NCBI RefSeq assembly: GCF_014145675.1
Contig: NZ_JACGZW010000008.1
Location: forward strand, 466,231 to 530,230
Reading direction: 5' to 3'
Origin: Amycolatopsis dendrobii
GTDB taxonomy: Bacteria > Actinomycetota > Actinomycetes > Mycobacteriales > Pseudonocardiaceae
Length of the DNA: 64,000 nucleotides
Made by a program: the position numbers and the translations under genes. A model generated the notes under the pieces. It saw only the letters and a list, made by a program, of their open reading frames with translations. It did not search any database and was not told the origin of the DNA. Shown piece after piece: positions 8,925 through 20,424 of this stretch (its first letter is position 1; the number at the start of each line of letters is the position of its first letter).

Positions 8925-9935
8925 TCAGGAAGCCCGCAGCAGCGGCGCCCGTCCCAGCGCCTCCCGCAGCCGGTCCAGCACCTCCTCCGCCGGACCCTCC
9001 GCCGTGCACCCGGCCGCCATCCGGTGGCCTCCCCCGCCGAACTCGGCGGCGGCCGCGGACACGTCGATGTCGCCTGCCGAGCGCAGCGAGACCGTCCACA
9101 CTGGACCCGGCCCGGCCTCCTTCAGCACCGCCGCGACGCCAGCCTCCCGGGTCGCGCGCACGACGTCGATCACCGACTCCACCTCTTCGAGCCGCACCGT
9201 CGCCGCGGCGGCCGCGCGCACGACGGTGTGGACGAAGCCGAAGCCTTGCGCCCCTTCGGGTTCCAGCCGGGCCTCCGACAGGACTGTCGACAGCATCGGC
9301 AGCCACGCGAACGGGTGATCGTCGACGATTCGGCGGGCCACCTCGCCGGGGTCCGCCCCGGCTTCCAGAAGGCGAGCCGCGATCCGGTGCGTTTCGGGGC
9401 TCGCCCGGCGGAAGCCACTCGTATCGGTGACTACCCCGGCGTACAGGCAGCGCGCGGCGGCCGCGTCCAGCTCGACCCCCATCGCCTCGACGATCCGAGT
9501 GACCAGGATCGCCGTCGCTTCGGCGGTGTCGTCCACGACGTGCTGGGTGCCGTAGCGGCCGTTGGTCGCGTGGTGGTCGACGACCAGGACCGAACCGCCC
9601 GCATCGCGGACCGCGGCGACCCGCGGGGCGAGCCTGCCCAGCCGGGCCAGGGTCGGAGTGTCCAGCGCGACCAGCAGGCCGTCGGTCGGCGGGAGCGCGT
9701 CGACAGGAGTGATCAGGCCGTCGACGTCGAGCCACGCCAGTGTTTCGGGGGCCTCGTCCGGCTCGCCGAAGGCGACTCGCACCCGCGCGCCGCGGCGATG
9801 CAGCACGTGGCCGAGGGCCAGCGCGCTGCCGAGGGCGTCCGCGTCGGGACGCACGTGTCCGAGCAGCGTCACGTCGGTGGCCCCGGCCAGCAGTGCGGCG
9901 GCGGCCTCGATGTCCTGTACCAGGGAAGCTGTCAC
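8925..9935 (-). CDS. nrnA: Bifunctional oligoribonuclease / PAP phosphatase, DHH family
   Basis: A 336-residue DHH/DHHA1 phosphoesterase that degrades nanoRNA and dephosphorylates 3'-phosphoadenosine 5'-phosphate. It shows GHVRPDADALGSALALG (26-42) for metal binding, the VDHHATN motif (about residue 113), a downstream DTSGFRRAS and the DHHA1 signature EFGGGGHRMAAG near the C terminus. The start is GTG at 9935; a TAGCGT box eight bases upstream suggests a leaderless message. In actinobacteria nrnA usually follows rbfA directly. Here three accessory genes separate them. Confidence 0.93.
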   Translation of the reverse strand: MTASLVQDIEAAAALLAGATDVTLLGHVRPDADALGSALALGHVLHRRGARVRVAFGEPDEAPETLAWLDVDGLITPVDALPPTDGLLVALDTPTLARLGRLAPRVAAVRDAGGSVLVVDHHATNGRYGTQHVVDDTAEATAILVTRIVEAMGVELDAAAARCLYAGVVTDTSGFRRASPETHRIAARLLEAGADPGEVARRIVDDHPFAWLPMLSTVLSEARLEPEGAQGFGFVHTVVRAAAAATVRLEEVESVIDVVRATREAGVAAVLKEAGPGPVWTVSLRSAGDIDVSAAAAEFGGGGHRMAAGCTAEGPAEEVLDRLREALGRAPLLRAS

Positions 9936-9943
9936 GAAGTGCC

Positions 9944-9953
9944 ACGCTACGCT
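9944..9953. promoter_or_regulatory. Overlapping divergent -10 boxes for nrnA and the TRM11-like gene
   Basis: Only 25 bases separate the two divergent start codons. TACGCT (9948-9953, plus strand) lies seven bases before ATG 9961, and TAGCGT on the minus strand (9949-9944) lies eight bases before GTG 9935. The two boxes overlap by two bases, so any -35 contacts must fall inside the opposite gene. This implies two leaderless messages that compete for polymerase. Confidence 0.5.
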
Positions 9954-9960
9954 CTGCGGG

Positions 9961-10995
9961 ATGCCTGAGTACGTGATCCTCGTTCTGCCTTCCGCCAACC
10001 GCGTGTACGCCGCCTCGTCGCCGGCGCTGCTGCGCGCCGAACTGGCGGCCTTCGGCACCGGTCTTTCCGCCGAGGTGTCGGCGATCGAAGAGATCGAACT
10101 CGGCGGGGTCGGGTACGTGAAATTCGCCTGCGCGGCCCCGCTCGGCGAGCGCGACCTGGCGCTGCTGTCGAACCTGTCCTCGCTGTACGCCCTGTTCGAA
10201 CTGGGCGACGGAGTGCTGCGGCCGGTCGCCGTGCACCCGCTGGCGAAGGCGGACTCGGACCTGCTGACCATCCAGAAGTACCCGGGCAAGACCAACGAGC
10301 AGTTCACGAAACTGCTGCTCAACCTCACCCTCCTGGCGACCTCGCGGCCCGCGGACTGGCCGGATCGCGAACTGCACGTTCTCGACCCGTTGTGCGGCCG
10401 CGGGACGACGCTGAACCAGGCAGTCATGTACGGCTTCGACGCGACCGGCCTCGACGTCGACACGCGCGATTTCGAAGCGTACGAACAGTTCGTGAAGACG
10501 TGGCTGCGCACGAAGCGCGTGAAGCACACCGCGGAATCCGGGCAGCTGCGCCGCAACAAGGTCCGCCTCGGCCGTCGGCTGGACATCGAGTACGCGTTCG
10601 ACAAGGACGACTACAAGGCCGGCCGCACCCGACGGCTCAGCTATCTGAACGCGGACACGCTGACGACCGACGAGGTCCTCCGCCCGGCGTCGGTGGACCT
10701 GATCGTGACCGACGCGCCGTACGGCGTGCAGCACGGCAGCCACCGCGACACCGGCCTGGCCCGCAGCCCGCGCGACCTTCTCGCGGCGGCGATCCCGGTG
10801 TGGAACCGCGTGCTCCGGCCGGGCGGGGCGATCGGGATCTCGTGGAACACGCATGTGCTGCCGCGCGAGGAACTGGTGGCGATCCTGGAACGGGCGGGGC
10901 TGGCGGTGCGGGCCGGCGGGCCGTACGAGGAGCTGGCGCACCGGGTGGATCAGGCGATCGTGCGGGATCTCGTGGTGGCGGGAAAGCCAGCCTGA
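9961..10995 (+). CDS. TRM11-like SAM-dependent methyltransferase
   Basis: A 344-residue class I methyltransferase of the N2-guanine / TRM11 type. SAM-binding motif I is LDPLCGRGTT (141-150), followed by the acidic GLDVD of motif II. Motif IV is DAPYG (251-255), a variant of the DPPY found in base-amino methyltransferases. The C-terminal RVLRPGGAIGISWNTH is motif VI-like. tRNA guanosine is the probable target; this is inference from the family. The first 100 residues are not a clear THUMP domain. It is divergent from nrnA and leaderless by its -10 spacing. Confidence 0.85.
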   Translation: MPEYVILVLPSANRVYAASSPALLRAELAAFGTGLSAEVSAIEEIELGGVGYVKFACAAPLGERDLALLSNLSSLYALFELGDGVLRPVAVHPLAKADSDLLTIQKYPGKTNEQFTKLLLNLTLLATSRPADWPDRELHVLDPLCGRGTTLNQAVMYGFDATGLDVDTRDFEAYEQFVKTWLRTKRVKHTAESGQLRRNKVRLGRRLDIEYAFDKDDYKAGRTRRLSYLNADTLTTDEVLRPASVDLIVTDAPYGVQHGSHRDTGLARSPRDLLAAAIPVWNRVLRPGGAIGISWNTHVLPREELVAILERAGLAVRAGGPYEELAHRVDQAIVRDLVVAGKPA

Positions 10996-11034
10996 ATTCG
11001 CGGCGGAAACTACCGTTTCCCCACACAGAACGCA

Positions 11035-11080
11035 TTCACTGGATTGAGTGAACTCGCTACAGTGCGGACGAACCGCACTG
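11035..11080 (+). promoter_or_regulatory. Promoter with two inverted repeats before the TPR protein gene
   Basis: TTCACT (11035-11040) and TACAGT (11058-11063) are spaced 17 bases and form a housekeeping-type promoter. TTCACT also pairs with AGTGAA (11047-11052) to give an inverted repeat across the -35 region. CAGTGCGG-N5-CCGCACTG (11060-11080) is a perfect 8-base inverted repeat over the -10 and start site. Both positions suit repressor binding. The second repeat could alternatively end the transcript of the methyltransferase gene. Confidence 0.5.
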
Positions 11081-11159
11081 GGCTTTTAACGCGTGAAGCG
11101 GACCGCTCATCGCATTAAGCCTCTCCTGACGCATTCCGTACGGCAGGGTCGACCGTGAC

Positions 11160-14138
11160 ATGGACACGACCGCAGAACGAACCCCGGCCACCGAGGCAGT
11201 CGAATTGGCGACCCGAACTCCCCGCCAGCTGGAACTCTCCCCGTTGAGCGAAGCCGGTCAGCCCGACGAATCCTTGCCCTACCTGACCTCCTATTGCCGT
11301 CGTGCCCACGATCGCGCGCTGAGGTCCGTCGTCGAGGCCGCCGCACAGGGGAAGAGCGGAATGCGCACCCTCGTGGGCGGACCGGCGACAGGGAAGAAAC
11401 GCGCGCTATGGGAAGCCACGCACATCCGCGGCACTGACGGGCAATTGCTGCTCTACGGCTGGAGAATCTGGCCCGCCCTCAGTCCGCGCAGCATCGAGGA
11501 ACTGCTGGCGAGCGCGAACAGATTCCAGGAAAAAACCGTCGTGTTGCTTCTCTCCGCGGAACGGTACTTGTTCTCGGATGACAACGAAAAAAACAATGAT
11601 GTCGCCGATTTCCTGCGAAATCTGCTGGAAGACGCCGGACGTGCGCCGATTCTGATTCTCGCCAGCCTGCTTTCGGAGTACTGGCAGAGTCTCACGGCAC
11701 CGCAGGACGGGGGCGTCGATCGCTCGAGCGTCGAACTGCTGCTGCGAGGCACCAGCGACACGGTGGCCGGCTCCTTCTCCGCAACCGAGGTCCAGCGGGC
11801 GCTCGGCTCGTCCGACCCACGAGTCTCCGAAGCGGCGGCGGACGCGCCGAACGGACAGGTGATCCAGACGATCGTCGCCGGGCCAGCACTGCGCACGCGC
11901 TGCCAGCGGATCAGCCCGGCCGCTCGCGCGATACTGGATTTCGTGGTCGAGGCCCGGCACGCGGGCCACGGCCCCTCGATGTCCCGGGCAATGCTCCGCC
12001 TGGGTGCGCAAGCCTGTCCGGACGGACCGGAGACCGACGAGCAGTTCGGCACGGCGCTGAAAGAGCTGACGACTCCAGTCCGCGGTGGTGCCACTGTGCT
12101 GGTCAAAGACGGGAAAACGGACGCCTGTCGCCTTGCCCCGGGTCTCGATCGGCAGTACGTGGCCGAGGCGGCGCAGCCGATCCTCCCTCGGGCGAGCTTG
12201 TGGCCGGTGTTGCTGGAAACCGTTGCGGGACAGGACAGTCTTGACGTCGCGCGGGAATGCCGCCGACGCCATCTGCTGGAGTTGAGCACCCACTTCTTCC
12301 TGAAGAGCGGCCTGCCGGAGGCGCGCCTCGAACTCGCGGCGATGCTGGCGAAGGCCGGGCGGATCGACGAGGCGGTGGTCCAGTACCGGATGCTCACGCG
12401 GATCGGTGCCGACGTCGAGGAGGCGATCAACCAGGGGGCGGCCGTTCTCTTCGCAGCGGGGCGCGAAAAGGACGTCCTGGACTGGCTGAGTCCGCTCGCC
12501 GAGGCGGGCGACCGTTCGGCCGCCTTGCACGTCGAGACCGCCCATACCCGGTGCGGCCGGCCGGAGCTGGCATTGGCCGTGCACCGCCGGCGCGCGGAAA
12601 ACGGCGACCTGCGGTCGGCGGCCTATGTGGCCGCGAGCATGGTCTCGCCCGAGATTTCGGTCGATTCCCACGGCCGCCTTTCTGCCGAAGATCTGGAGAA
12701 ACAGCGGAACCGTCGCCGGAAAGAACTCGACAAGGCGGTGCGCTGGCTGAACGAGCTGGCCGCCCGGCACGGGCGCGATCTGCTTCCCCTGATCGCCGAC
12801 CTGACCATGGACGCTTTCGGGATCGACGCGGTGCTGGAGATGCTGGAGGCGGAGGCGACCGGCTACGACCGGCACAGCGCCTACCTGCTCGGCGCCGAAG
12901 CACTGTCCGCGGCCGGGCAGGCCGAAAGGGCGCTGAAGTGGGTGGAAGCGGCGCGGCTGCTCGGCGTCCCCGGCACCGCCGCCGCGGCGACGCGGGTGAA
13001 TCTGCGCGCCCGTCTGCTCGAAGCTGCCCAGAAGTGCGCGCTCGAGGCTGCGGACGAGGGGGACGCGGCTCCGCTGATCGAGGTCGGCGACGTCTTCGCC
13101 CGCTCCGTACCCCCGCTTCCGGACCGAGCGTTCGAGTGCTACGACGTTGCGGCGTCCGGCGATCCGGCCGCCGCCTTCAGCGCGGGTGCCCGCACCGCGG
13201 CCCGGCTCGGGATGCTCGACCGGACAATCCGCTGCTTCCGCGGCGCGAGCCTCGCCGGTCGCGCACCGGATCCGGTCAAGATCGTCCGGCTGCTCTGCGC
13301 CGCGGAAAAGAGCGCTGAGGCGTTGGAATGGTACGTCGCCACGGTTCCGCCGGATCCGGGCTCGCTCGGTCCGGTCGCGCGGCACGTCAAGGACTTCCCG
13401 CATGCGGTGACCGTGGCCGAGGCCGTCCGCTCGCGCAGGAACATCCCGCGCTGGCGGGCGCTGGTCTGGGTGGCCGACGAACTCCTCGACGCGCGCGCCG
13501 AGGAAGCCGACCGGGCGACGGTGAGCGGGAACGGCCCGCACCACGCGACCTCCTCGCTGCTGGTGCTGGCGGGCCGGCTCTACAAGGAAGCGGCCGCGTC
13601 GGGTGGCGCGCGGATCGGGGAACGAGCCCTTCGCCTGCTGATGGACGCGCGCAACTTCACCGAGGCAGTGCAGCTGATCCGCGCCGGACGCGAGGCCGTG
13701 CCGCGGCGGTTGCGGGCGCTGCTGGCGGAAGCCCTCGCCGGACGCGGCTCGCTGAAAGACGCCGAACAACTGCTCGAGGAACTGCTCGACGAGGACGACT
13801 TCAGCGCCGCCGCCGGGGTCGCCCGGGGATTCAACCTGCACGAGGAGTACTTCAAAGCGCAGGACATCGCCGAGCGCGGGGCCAACGGCGGGGACGTCGA
13901 ATCCGCTGTGCTGCTGGGCGATCTTCGCCGCGGCGCGGGCGACCAGACCAGGGTGCTCGATCTCTACTGTCTCGCGCTGGCCCACGGCCATCCGGGCGCG
14001 CGGATCAGGATCGAACGCATTCTCGCGGGGGACGGCACTGCCTGGGAGCACGCGCAGTTGCGGAAGTACGGCCTCGATCCGCAGGGGAACATCGCGCCGG
14101 ACTGGGAGGTCCCGGCGCCCGGCGCGGACGACGCGTGA
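11160..14138 (+). CDS. Large P-loop-like protein with C-terminal TPR-type repeats
   Basis: A 992-residue, probably cytoplasmic protein; no signal peptide or membrane span is visible. Residues about 41-180 resemble the NTPase part of actinobacterial STAND-like proteins. GGPATGKKRALWEA (73-86) replaces the GxxxxGK[ST] ending with Lys, and VVLLLSAERYL (127-137) sits where homologues carry an acidic Walker B. Nucleotide hydrolysis is therefore doubtful. From about residue 376 onward there are helical pairs rich in A, L and E with TPR spacing (for example ARLELAAMLAKAGRIDEAV), continuing to the end. Codons for residues 139-150 are unusually A-rich for this genome. Function is unknown; a sensor or scaffold role is inference. 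The start ATG 11160 lacks a good ribosome site. Confidence 0.75.
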   Translation: MDTTAERTPATEAVELATRTPRQLELSPLSEAGQPDESLPYLTSYCRRAHDRALRSVVEAAAQGKSGMRTLVGGPATGKKRALWEATHIRGTDGQLLLYGWRIWPALSPRSIEELLASANRFQEKTVVLLLSAERYLFSDDNEKNNDVADFLRNLLEDAGRAPILILASLLSEYWQSLTAPQDGGVDRSSVELLLRGTSDTVAGSFSATEVQRALGSSDPRVSEAAADAPNGQVIQTIVAGPALRTRCQRISPAARAILDFVVEARHAGHGPSMSRAMLRLGAQACPDGPETDEQFGTALKELTTPVRGGATVLVKDGKTDACRLAPGLDRQYVAEAAQPILPRASLWPVLLETVAGQDSLDVARECRRRHLLELSTHFFLKSGLPEARLELAAMLAKAGRIDEAVVQYRMLTRIGADVEEAINQGAAVLFAAGREKDVLDWLSPLAEAGDRSAALHVETAHTRCGRPELALAVHRRRAENGDLRSAAYVAASMVSPEISVDSHGRLSAEDLEKQRNRRRKELDKAVRWLNELAARHGRDLLPLIADLTMDAFGIDAVLEMLEAEATGYDRHSAYLLGAEALSAAGQAERALKWVEAARLLGVPGTAAAATRVNLRARLLEAAQKCALEAADEGDAAPLIEVGDVFARSVPPLPDRAFECYDVAASGDPAAAFSAGARTAARLGMLDRTIRCFRGASLAGRAPDPVKIVRLLCAAEKSAEALEWYVATVPPDPGSLGPVARHVKDFPHAVTVAEAVRSRRNIPRWRALVWVADELLDARAEEADRATVSGNGPHHATSSLLVLAGRLYKEAAASGGARIGERALRLLMDARNFTEAVQLIRAGREAVPRRLRALLAEALAGRGSLKDAEQLLEELLDEDDFSAAAGVARGFNLHEEYFKAQDIAERGANGGDVESAVLLGDLRRGAGDQTRVLDLYCLALAHGHPGARIRIERILAGDGTAWEHAQLRKYGLDPQGNIAPDWEVPAPGADDA

Positions 14139-14233
14139 AGCCGCACCGCACCGCGCTCGTTCACTGGTCACCCGGGAAAGCTCGGTGTTGCCAATTGCCT
14201 ACACAACCCCGGCCACCCGAACCGGTGAACCCG

Positions 14234-15067
14234 CTACGTCAGCCGCGGCCCGAGGAAGCGCAGGACTTCCGGCAGGATTCCCTGCCAGTACTCCGAAGTG
14301 TGCGCCCCCGGCGTGATCCGCGAGACCTCCGGCTTGGCGCTGGTGATCAGCTTCCGGTTGGCTGGCAGGAACGGGTCCTCCTCGCCGCACCACACGCCGA
14401 GGCCCCGGGGCGGGAGTTCGTCCACGTGCTGCAGCGGTTCGGCGGCCGTCCAGTCGTTCTGGGACGCGAAGATGTGCCGGGACCGGGCTTCCGGCCACGT
14501 GCGGAACAGGGCCGCGCTGCAGGTGGCCACGGCGGTCACGTCGCGGCGGAGGCGGGCGAGGTTCAGTGCTCCGAAGCCGCCCATGGAGATGCCGAGGAGT
14601 CCGGTCATCGGGCGGAGGCCCGATTCGGACAGCCAGCCGGGGAGTTCGTCGGTGAGCATGCGGTGCGGGTCGTCGTCGCCGTCAGGCATCCAGTAGTGGC
14701 TTCCGTCGACCGCGACGACCGCGAACGGCGGGGTGCCGGACCGGACGGCGGCGGTGAGTGCCGCGGGCAGGCCCAGGTCCATGAAGGTGCGGGCGTTCGA
14801 CCCGCGGCCGTGCAGTGCGACGCAGACCGGCAGGCCGGTGCTGGGGATTCCGTCGGGCGTCATGAGCACCACGTCGACGTCCCGGCCCCGGGCCGCGGAG
14901 TGCCTGCGGTGGATCGTGATGGACGCCTTCAGGGGCGACGGGCTGGAGGCCGGGGCAGCCGAGGTCGGCGCAACCACCGGGGCGGAGCGCCCGGTGCAGG
15001 CGGAGACGAGCGCCGCGGCACTGCCGAACAGCAGGCCGCGTCGCGTGACACCGGGCTTTGACCGCAT
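14234..15067 (-). CDS. Exported lipoprotein esterase, alpha/beta hydrolase (esterase D-like)
   Basis: A 277-residue protein. The N terminus has a twin-arginine signal (TRRGLLFGSAAALVSAC) whose lipobox ends at Cys24, so it is probably exported folded and lipid-anchored. The hydrolase core has the oxyanion-side CVALHGRGS, the nucleophile elbow GISMGG, an acid near WCGEEDPF and a C-terminal His in PGAHTSEYW. Related esterases include mycolyltransferase-like and feruloyl-esterase-like enzymes; the substrate is unknown. ATG 15067 starts four bases after the rbfA stop, so it is cotranscribed with the translation operon. Confidence 0.88.
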   Translation of the reverse strand: MRSKPGVTRRGLLFGSAAALVSACTGRSAPVVAPTSAAPASSPSPLKASITIHRRHSAARGRDVDVVLMTPDGIPSTGLPVCVALHGRGSNARTFMDLGLPAALTAAVRSGTPPFAVVAVDGSHYWMPDGDDDPHRMLTDELPGWLSESGLRPMTGLLGISMGGFGALNLARLRRDVTAVATCSAALFRTWPEARSRHIFASQNDWTAAEPLQHVDELPPRGLGVWCGEEDPFLPANRKLITSAKPEVSRITPGAHTSEYWQGILPEVLRFLGPRLT

Positions 15068-15071
15068 CGCT

Positions 15072-15545
15072 TCAGCCGCGCGTCTCCTCTTCTGCTTGCT
15101 CCTCGTCCTCTTCGGCGCGAGGGGCCTTGTACGGGTCCGCTTCGCCCGCGGGCTGCGCTCCGGTCGCCCGGCGGGCCACCTCGGCGTCCGATTCGCGGGC
15201 CTTCGCGAGCAGTTCTTCGATGCGGCGGGCGTCGTCCGGGACGCTGTCCGCGACGAAGGTGAGCGTCGGGGTGTAGCGGACGCCGGTGCCCTGTCCGACC
15301 TTGGTGCGCAGGACGCCGCGCGCGGCTTCCAGCGCGGCCGCGGCGCTCGCGAAGTCCGGCTCCGCGTCGACGGTTTCGCCGAGCACCGTGTAGTACACCG
15401 TGGCGTCGTGCAGGTCCGCAGTGACACGGGCGTCGGTGATGGTCACCGCGCCCAGTCGCGGGTCCTTGACGTCGTGTTCGATCGCCGAGGCCACGATCTG
15501 CGAGATCCGCTTGGCGAGCTTGCGCGCTCGAGCGGGATCGGCCAT
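15072..15545 (-). CDS. rbfA: Ribosome-binding factor A
   Basis: A 157-residue RbfA, a KH-fold factor for late 30S maturation and 16S rRNA processing. It carries RARKLAKRISQIVASAIE (5-22), KDPRLGAVTITDARVTADL and the RYTPTLTFVADSVPDDA block with the family's kinked KH loop. The acidic C-terminal tail (after about residue 125) is an actinobacterial extension. It follows infB and ylxP, standard order. The Tat-lipoprotein esterase follows it closely. Confidence 0.97.
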   Translation of the reverse strand: MADPARARKLAKRISQIVASAIEHDVKDPRLGAVTITDARVTADLHDATVYYTVLGETVDAEPDFASAAAALEAARGVLRTKVGQGTGVRYTPTLTFVADSVPDDARRIEELLAKARESDAEVARRATGAQPAGEADPYKAPRAEEDEEQAEEETRG

Positions 15546-15579
15546 GGCTGAGGTCTCCTTCTCCGGATTTCCGGGTGTT

Positions 15580-15873
15580 CTAGTCGTCCGGGCCGAGCAG
15601 CCGGCGGCGCGCGGACAGCAGTTCGAACTCGGGGCGGCCCGCCGCGAACCGCTCGCACGCGTCGAGCACGTCCCGGATGTGCTCGCCGTCGGGGGCGACC
15701 GCGGCGACGCCGATGAGCGCGCGCCGGTGCAGGTCCAGATGTCCCGCCTCGGCGACCGAGACGGCGAATCGCTTCCGCAGTTCGGCCACCACCGGCCGCA
15801 CCACGGATCGCTTCTGCTTCAACGAATGCACGTCGTCGAGCAGCAGGTCAAGCTCTAGGGCTCCGACAAACAT
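15580..15873 (-). CDS. DUF503 family protein (YlxP-like)
   Basis: A 97-residue protein that begins MFVGALELDLLL, with HSLKQKRSVVRPVVAELRK next, both signatures of the DUF503/YlxP family. The family sits between infB and rbfA in many Gram-positive genomes and is suspected to help ribosome or RNA metabolism; the biochemistry is not settled. ATG 15873 is used; longer in-frame versions would run through the infB terminator. The spacing of 34 bases to rbfA suggests one transcript. Confidence 0.9.
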   Translation of the reverse strand: MFVGALELDLLLDDVHSLKQKRSVVRPVVAELRKRFAVSVAEAGHLDLHRRALIGVAAVAPDGEHIRDVLDACERFAAGRPEFELLSARRRLLGPDD

Positions 15874-15899
15874 AAATGGCGAAGTTGTGCCGCGAGGGC

Positions 15900-15932
15900 G
15901 GTCCGGGGTGCGCGGCTGGCGCACCCCGGACC
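15900..15932 (-). terminator. Hairpin after infB
   Basis: A perfect 14-base stem beginning GGTCCGGGGTGCGC with a five-base loop lies seven bases after the infB stop on the minus strand. There is no T-tract. It may terminate the nusA-infB message or attenuate entry into ylxP-rbfA, whose first start codon is 27 bases downstream. Confidence 0.8.
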
Positions 15933-15938
15933 GGTCGC

Positions 15939-18884
<2,946 letters not shown>

Positions 18885-18973
18885 AGCTCTCCTCATCTAG
18901 GGGAGGCCAGGCGGAAGACCCGCTGACCTCGTCCTTATCGTCGCGCGTTCATGGCTTCAGCTTCACGGCTGAC

Positions 18974-19363
18974 TCATGACGGGTCGACCTGCTTCCTTGT
19001 TTCTCGCGACTCCGGGAGTGTCCCGGAGTCGTTGCCTGCGGCGAACGCCGCGTGGTCGTGCAGCCCCGCGGCCTCGAGCGCGCCCTGGACCCGGAGGGCC
19101 CGCGGGAACGCCCGCTTCCGCTCGGCTTTGGCCAGGCAGCCCGGCCCCGGGTGCAGCCACGCACCCCGGCCCGGCAGCCGCCGACGTTCGTCGACGACCA
19201 GCCGCCCGTCCGCCGCGACCACGCGCAGCAGTTCACCGGTCAAGTCCCGTTTCCGGCAGCCGACACACGTGCGCACCGGCGACTGCCGGTGACGCTGGAG
19301 GTCGGGGGTGTCCCCAGTAGCCCTTCGCGGGTCTTGAACCGTTGTCGAGTCTAGCGCCTGCAC
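18974..19363 (-). CDS. ylxR: YlxR family nucleic-acid-binding protein (DUF448)
   Basis: Up to 129 residues. The YlxR signature PVRTCVGCRKRD starts at about residue 29, and RLPGRGAWLHPGPGCLAKA follows, both diagnostic. YlxR proteins bind RNA, and in Bacillus YlxR has been reported to act as a nucleoid-associated regulator. The annotated GTG at 19363 starts two bases after the nusA stop, but the real start could be further in, because the first 28 residues are not conserved. It sits between nusA and infB as usual. Confidence 0.85.
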   Translation of the reverse strand: MQALDSTTVQDPRRATGDTPDLQRHRQSPVRTCVGCRKRDLTGELLRVVAADGRLVVDERRRLPGRGAWLHPGPGCLAKAERKRAFPRALRVQGALEAAGLHDHAAFAAGNDSGTLPESRETRKQVDPS

Positions 19364-19365
19364 CT

Positions 19366-20424
19366 TCAGTCGGCCGAACCGGTTGCCGCGGCGGGCCGCG
19401 CCTGGCCGGCGTGGTCTTGCTCACCCCCGGCCGGACCGGCCGGCTCGGCGGGGGCCGCGTCGCTGCGGATGTCGATCCGCCAGCCGGTGAGCCGGGCGGC
19501 GAGGCGGGCGTTCTGGCCCTCCTTGCCGATCGCCAGCGACAGCTGGAAGTCCGGCACGACGACCCTCGCCGTCTTGGCGCGCTCGTCCACGACACGTACC
19601 GAAACAACCTTCGCCGGCGACAATGCATTCCCGACGAACTTGGCCGGGTCGTCGGACCAGTCGATGATGTCGATCTTCTCGCCGGCCAGCTCGCTCATCA
19701 CGTTGCGCACGCGCGCGCCCATCGGGCCGATGCACGCGCCCTTCGCGTTGACGCCCGGGATGGTCGAGCGCACGGCGATCTTCGACCGGTGCCCCGGTTC
19801 GCGGGCGACCGCGGCGATCTCGACGGTGCCGTCGGCGATCTCCGGGACCTCCAGCGCGAACAGCTTGCGCACCAGGTTCGGGTGCGAGCGCGACAGCATG
19901 ATCTGCGGGCCGCGGTTGCTGCGCGACACGCCGAACACGAACGCCTTGATGCGGGTGCCGTGCTCGTAGGACTCCCCCGCGACCTGCTCGGCCTGCGGCA
20001 GCACGCCCTCGGTGTCGCCGACCTGGATCACGACCATGCCGCGGGCGTTGGCGCGCGCGTCGCGCTGCACCACCCCGGCCACGATCTCGCCCTCCTTGGC
20101 AGAGAACTCGCCGTAGGTCTTCTCGTGCTCGGCGTCGCGCAGCCGCTGCAGGATGACCTGGCGCGCGGTGGTGGCGGCGATCCGGCCGAAGCCCTCGGGC
20201 GTGTCGTCCCACTCCTCGTCGACCTCGCCCTCGGACGTGAGGGTGTGCGCGAGGACGCGGACGAGGCCGGTCTTGCGGTCGATGTCGATGCGGGCGTGCG
20301 GCTGGTGGCCCTCGGTGTGCTTGTACGCGGTGAGCAGCGCGGTCTCGATGGCCTCGATGACCGTGTCGAAGGGGATGTCCTTGTCCCGTTCGATCGCCCG
20401 CAGCGCGGCGATGTCCACGTTCAC
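19366..20424 (-). CDS. nusA: Transcription termination/antitermination protein NusA
   Basis: A 352-residue NusA. The N-terminal RNA polymerase-binding domain (VNVDIAALRAIERDKDI), an S1 domain (about residues 105-180, including GVVQRDARANARGMVV) and tandem KH domains with GACIGPMGARVRNVMSEL and LAIGKEGQNARLAARL are all present. Like other actinobacterial NusA it lacks the extra C-terminal acidic repeats of E. coli. GTG 20424 shares a GTGA with the rimP stop and is preceded by AGGAGG, so translation is coupled to rimP. Confidence 0.97.
   Translation of the reverse strand: MNVDIAALRAIERDKDIPFDTVIEAIETALLTAYKHTEGHQPHARIDIDRKTGLVRVLAHTLTSEGEVDEEWDDTPEGFGRIAATTARQVILQRLRDAEHEKTYGEFSAKEGEIVAGVVQRDARANARGMVVIQVGDTEGVLPQAEQVAGESYEHGTRIKAFVFGVSRSNRGPQIMLSRSHPNLVRKLFALEVPEIADGTVEIAAVAREPGHRSKIAVRSTIPGVNAKGACIGPMGARVRNVMSELAGEKIDIIDWSDDPAKFVGNALSPAKVVSVRVVDERAKTARVVVPDFQLSLAIGKEGQNARLAARLTGWRIDIRSDAAPAEPAGPAGGEQDHAGQARPAAATGSAD

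Noticed and set aside
9936..10604. N-terminal extension of nrnA across the TRM11-like gene
   Set aside because: It would run antisense through a gene with intact methyltransferase motifs; DHH proteins begin close to the GHVRPDAD motif.
11406..14171. A 921-codon frame opposite the P-loop/TPR gene
   Set aside because: It has no domain, start signal or promoter; the plus strand has a promoter and coherent TPR repeats.
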